A stretch of 18,186 bases of DNA from contig JABSRS010000022.1 in assembly GCA_013214885.1 (NCBI GenBank), positions 1 to 18,186 on the forward strand. Direction: 5' to 3'. Of this stretch, positions 16,392-18,186 are shown piece by piece (position 1 is the first letter of the stretch; each line of letters begins with the position of its first letter). A model generated the notes under the pieces. It was not told where the DNA came from. It saw nothing but the letters and a program-made list of their open reading frames with translations, and ran no database searches. The position numbers and the translations under genes were made by a program. The stretch is from Gammaproteobacteria bacterium (GTDB lineage Bacteria > Pseudomonadota > Gammaproteobacteria > Enterobacterales > Psychrobiaceae).

Positions 16392-17704
16392 TGAAATTAA
16401 CCGTCATTGCACTAAAATTAATCACTAGTGCACTAGTAGCGTTGCTATTGACCTGCAATGTTAATGCGCAAGAAGCTCAACTTAATGGCGCCAATACCGC
16501 TTGGGTACTTAGTTCGTCAGCACTGGTGTTGTTCATGACATTGCCAGGGCTGGCGTTGTTTTATGGTGGCTTAGTTCGCAGTAAAAACGTCCTTTCTATC
16601 TTAATGCAATGTTTCTCGATTGCCGCAATTTGCTCGATTATTTGGTTAGTACTTGGTTATTCTCTGGCATTTAGTGAGGGTAATGGTTTTATTGGTGGTT
16701 TTGATAAGGTGTTGCTGGCTAGCGTTGCCAAGGATGACTTAATTGGCGATATACCTGAGCCATTATTTATGCTGTTTCAAATGACTTTTGCCGTGATTAC
16801 TCCAGCATTAATTATTGGCGGCTTTGCAGAGCGAATGAAATTCTCGGCTGTGCTGTTATTTTGTAGTGCGTGGGCTATTTTGGTGTATGCTCCGATCACT
16901 CACTGGGTTTGGGGGGGAGGTTGGTTAGCTCAACTCGGGCTTTATGATTATGCTGGCGGGACCGTGGTCCACATCACTGCAGGCGTAGCAGCACTTGTTT
17001 CTGCGATTATGCTTGGTCCACGCAAAGGCTTTCCCAAGGCTGCAATGATGCCGCATAACATGACAATGACCGTAACTGGGGCAGGAATGTTATGGGTCGG
17101 GTGGTTTGGTTTTAACGGTGGCAGTGCTTTGGCCGCCAACGGTGATGCCGCAATGGCCATTATTGTGACACATATAGCTGCTTCTATGGGAGCGATTACC
17201 TGGGCAGCTATTGAGTGGCGAAAATTTGGTAAAGCGAGTGCATTAGGTGCCGTCACTGGAATGGTGGCAGGTTTGGGTACTATTACGCCAGCCTCTGGTT
17301 TTGTTGGTCCTGGTGGCGCATTGGTGATCGGTTTGTTGGCTGGTATTGTGTGTTTTTATGCCACGGTCTACATTAAGCAAAAGCTTAAGATAGATGACGC
17401 GTTAGATGTGTTTCCCGTTCACGGGGTCGGAGGGATTTTAGGGACCTTGCTCGCTGGCATATTTAGCTCAACCAGTTTAGGTATTTTTAGTGGTTATGGC
17501 TATGCACCTGGCAATGAAACGATGCTCGATCAACTGGGAGTTCAGGCGTTAGGTATTGTTGCTATTTTCAGTTATACCGCCGTGGTGAGTTGGCTACTAT
17601 TTAAGGTGGTCGCTAAATTAACCGATGGTTTGCGGGTTGATATTGAGCAGGAAGTGACAGGGCTAGATATTTCTGAGCATGAAGAGTCGGGTTATAGTCT
17701 TTAA
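16391..17704 (+). CDS. amtB: Ammonium transporter AmtB
   Basis: This 437-residue trimeric channel conducts ammonium across the inner membrane. A cleavable signal peptide ends near residue 26 (VNA-Q), then eleven hydrophobic helices follow. The functional residues are in place: the twin histidines His194 (TVVHITAG) and His344 (FPVHGVGG), Asp186 (LYDYAGG), the phenylalanine gate Phe133 and Phe241 (GWFGFNGGS), and Ser245. The cytosolic tail (about 410-437) is the region touched by GlnK. Its ATG overlaps the TAA of glnK by one base (TAATG), so the two are translationally coupled, as expected for a channel and its plug. A hairpin terminator follows 22 bases after the stop. Confidence 0.96.
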
Positions 17705-17726
17705 CCATTTAGTCTTTAAATAATAT

Positions 17727-17750
17727 GCCACCCAAGGGTGGCTGCTAGTT
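17727..17750. terminator. Terminator hairpin after amtB, possibly bidirectional
   Basis: GCCACCC (17727-17733) pairs with GGGTGGC (17736-17742) in a seven-base GC-rich stem, followed by a weak T-rich stretch ending in GTTTTA. It lies between the convergent ends of amtB and the Pmp3 gene. On the minus strand it is followed by ATATTATTT, so it could serve both genes. Confidence 0.65.
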
Positions 17751-17918
17751 TTAGCCTTTCTGATTGGTTGCTACTAACCAAACAGCATGGATTATGCCAG
17801 GAAAAACACCTAAACAAGTCAGAATGATATTAATCACAAAATGCTTGGTCAGCCCAACTTGTAAAAAAGCACCAATGGGTGGTAAAAATATGGCTAAAAT
17901 TAAATTCAAAATGCTCAT
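17751..17918 (-). CDS. Pmp3/YqaE family small membrane protein
   Basis: This 55-residue peptide has two hydrophobic helices and the Pmp3/YqaE pattern: a first helix ending in FLPPIGAFLQVG, a short polar turn (LTKHF), and a second helix NIILTCLGVFPGIIHAVWLV. The paired prolines, GAFLQVG and the P-G-I-I-H-A motif are diagnostic. Members are stress-linked inner-membrane proteolipids thought to affect membrane potential; the bacterial function is little defined. The ATG at 17918 is preceded by AAGGAT. Its stop lies 46 bases after the convergent amtB stop, with the shared hairpin between them. The short tail TNQKG is normal for the family. Confidence 0.92.
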   Translation of the reverse strand: MSILNLILAIFLPPIGAFLQVGLTKHFVINIILTCLGVFPGIIHAVWLVATNQKG

Positions 17919-17994
17919 AACTATCCTTTTTAATTGACGAATTTTAATTAATTATAGTTAATCGAACATAAACGTCAGCTGAATGATCTCTTGG

Positions 17995-18186
17995 TTAGGC
18001 TAAAAACAATCGATAGGCCTGAAAACTCGCTGCTAAACCAAGCACAATAAACAGCACACCACTGGCTTGATGCAATAAAGTTAATGGGATTTTTTGTAAC
18101 ACCGTTCGCCCAGCCCAGATGCCTAATAATGTTGTTGAGATTAACGCCAAACTCAGCGATCGTAGTTAAAATAAAGGTAGTAAGTA
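17995..18186 (-). pseudogene. Broken, partial UPF0016 (GDT1/TMEM165) cation transporter
   Basis: On the minus strand, one frame entering from the window edge (18184-18146) reads LTTFILTTIAEFG, the start of a UPF0016 repeat that should continue with D-K-T-Q. A second frame, open from 18165 to the TAA at 17995-17997, reads SLALISTTLLGIWAG, then GRTVLQKIPL and a final hydrophobic helix GVLFIVLGLAASF, the end of such a repeat. The two frames overlap at AGTTTGGCG (18153-18145). The second is blocked upstream by a TAA at 18168-18166, and about 20 residues between the two motifs, including the ion-binding D-K-T, are missing. UPF0016 proteins export or move manganese and calcium. A deletion with frameshift, or a sequence error, explains this; the gene also runs off the window, so its true start is unseen. 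Confidence 0.5.

Noticed and set aside
16948..17256. 102-codon antisense open frame in amtB
   Set aside because: It mirrors the codon pattern of conserved AmtB helices and has no ribosome site or recognisable domain.

Overview
The window reads as chromosomal DNA of a marine, respiratory gammaproteobacterium, most like Shewanella and its relatives in Alteromonadales. The evidence is moderate-to-low GC, a lactate block of the Shewanella type (LldP, LldEFG and a very large Fe-S D-lactate dehydrogenase), CsdE, TcdA, a DUF1244 protein, and a glnK-amtB pair behind NtrC/sigma-54-like sites. I see no rRNA, tRNA, insertion sequence, CRISPR array or prophage, and no gene-free stretch over 300 bases (the longest, 15786-16052, is the glnK control region). 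I cannot name the species.

Layout. 41-1362: a crotonase-family enzyme convergent with an unknown cysteine-rich protein. 1497-9049, minus strand: a five-gene lactate operon transcribed lldP, lldE, lldF, lldG, dld. It covers uptake, L-lactate oxidation by the three-subunit LldEFG enzyme, and D-lactate oxidation by a membrane-linked FAD/Fe-S dehydrogenase, all feeding electrons to quinone. 9183-12443, plus strand: a divergent LysR regulator followed closely by a small four-helix membrane protein and a 639-residue lipoprotein with an HExxH metallopeptidase motif, closed by a strong hairpin terminator. The LysR protein is the natural candidate regulator of the lactate operon; the two genes behind it are uncharacterised.

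12616-15785: aspartoacylase, then tcdA (tRNA ct6A cyclisation) convergent with csdE (sulfur acceptor). A DUF1244 gene precedes csdE in the same operon, and upstream of it lies a zinc-ribbon protein with a degenerate TerB-like tail. TcdA and CsdE belong to the same CsdA-centred sulfur system in E. coli, but csdA is not in the window.

15786-18186: glnK-amtB, the nitrogen-status ammonium uptake pair. It is preceded by two NtrC-like palindromes and two candidate sigma-54 promoters, its genes overlap by one base, and it ends in a hairpin. On the opposite strand lie a 55-residue Pmp3/YqaE membrane peptide and, at the window edge, what looks like a broken UPF0016 (GDT1/TMEM165) cation transporter.

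Most of the window is well-understood metabolism. The less explained parts are the LysR-linked membrane protein and HExxH lipoprotein, the zinc-ribbon/TerB protein, the unknown cysteine-rich protein, and the frame-disrupted UPF0016 gene with an apparent microhomology deletion.
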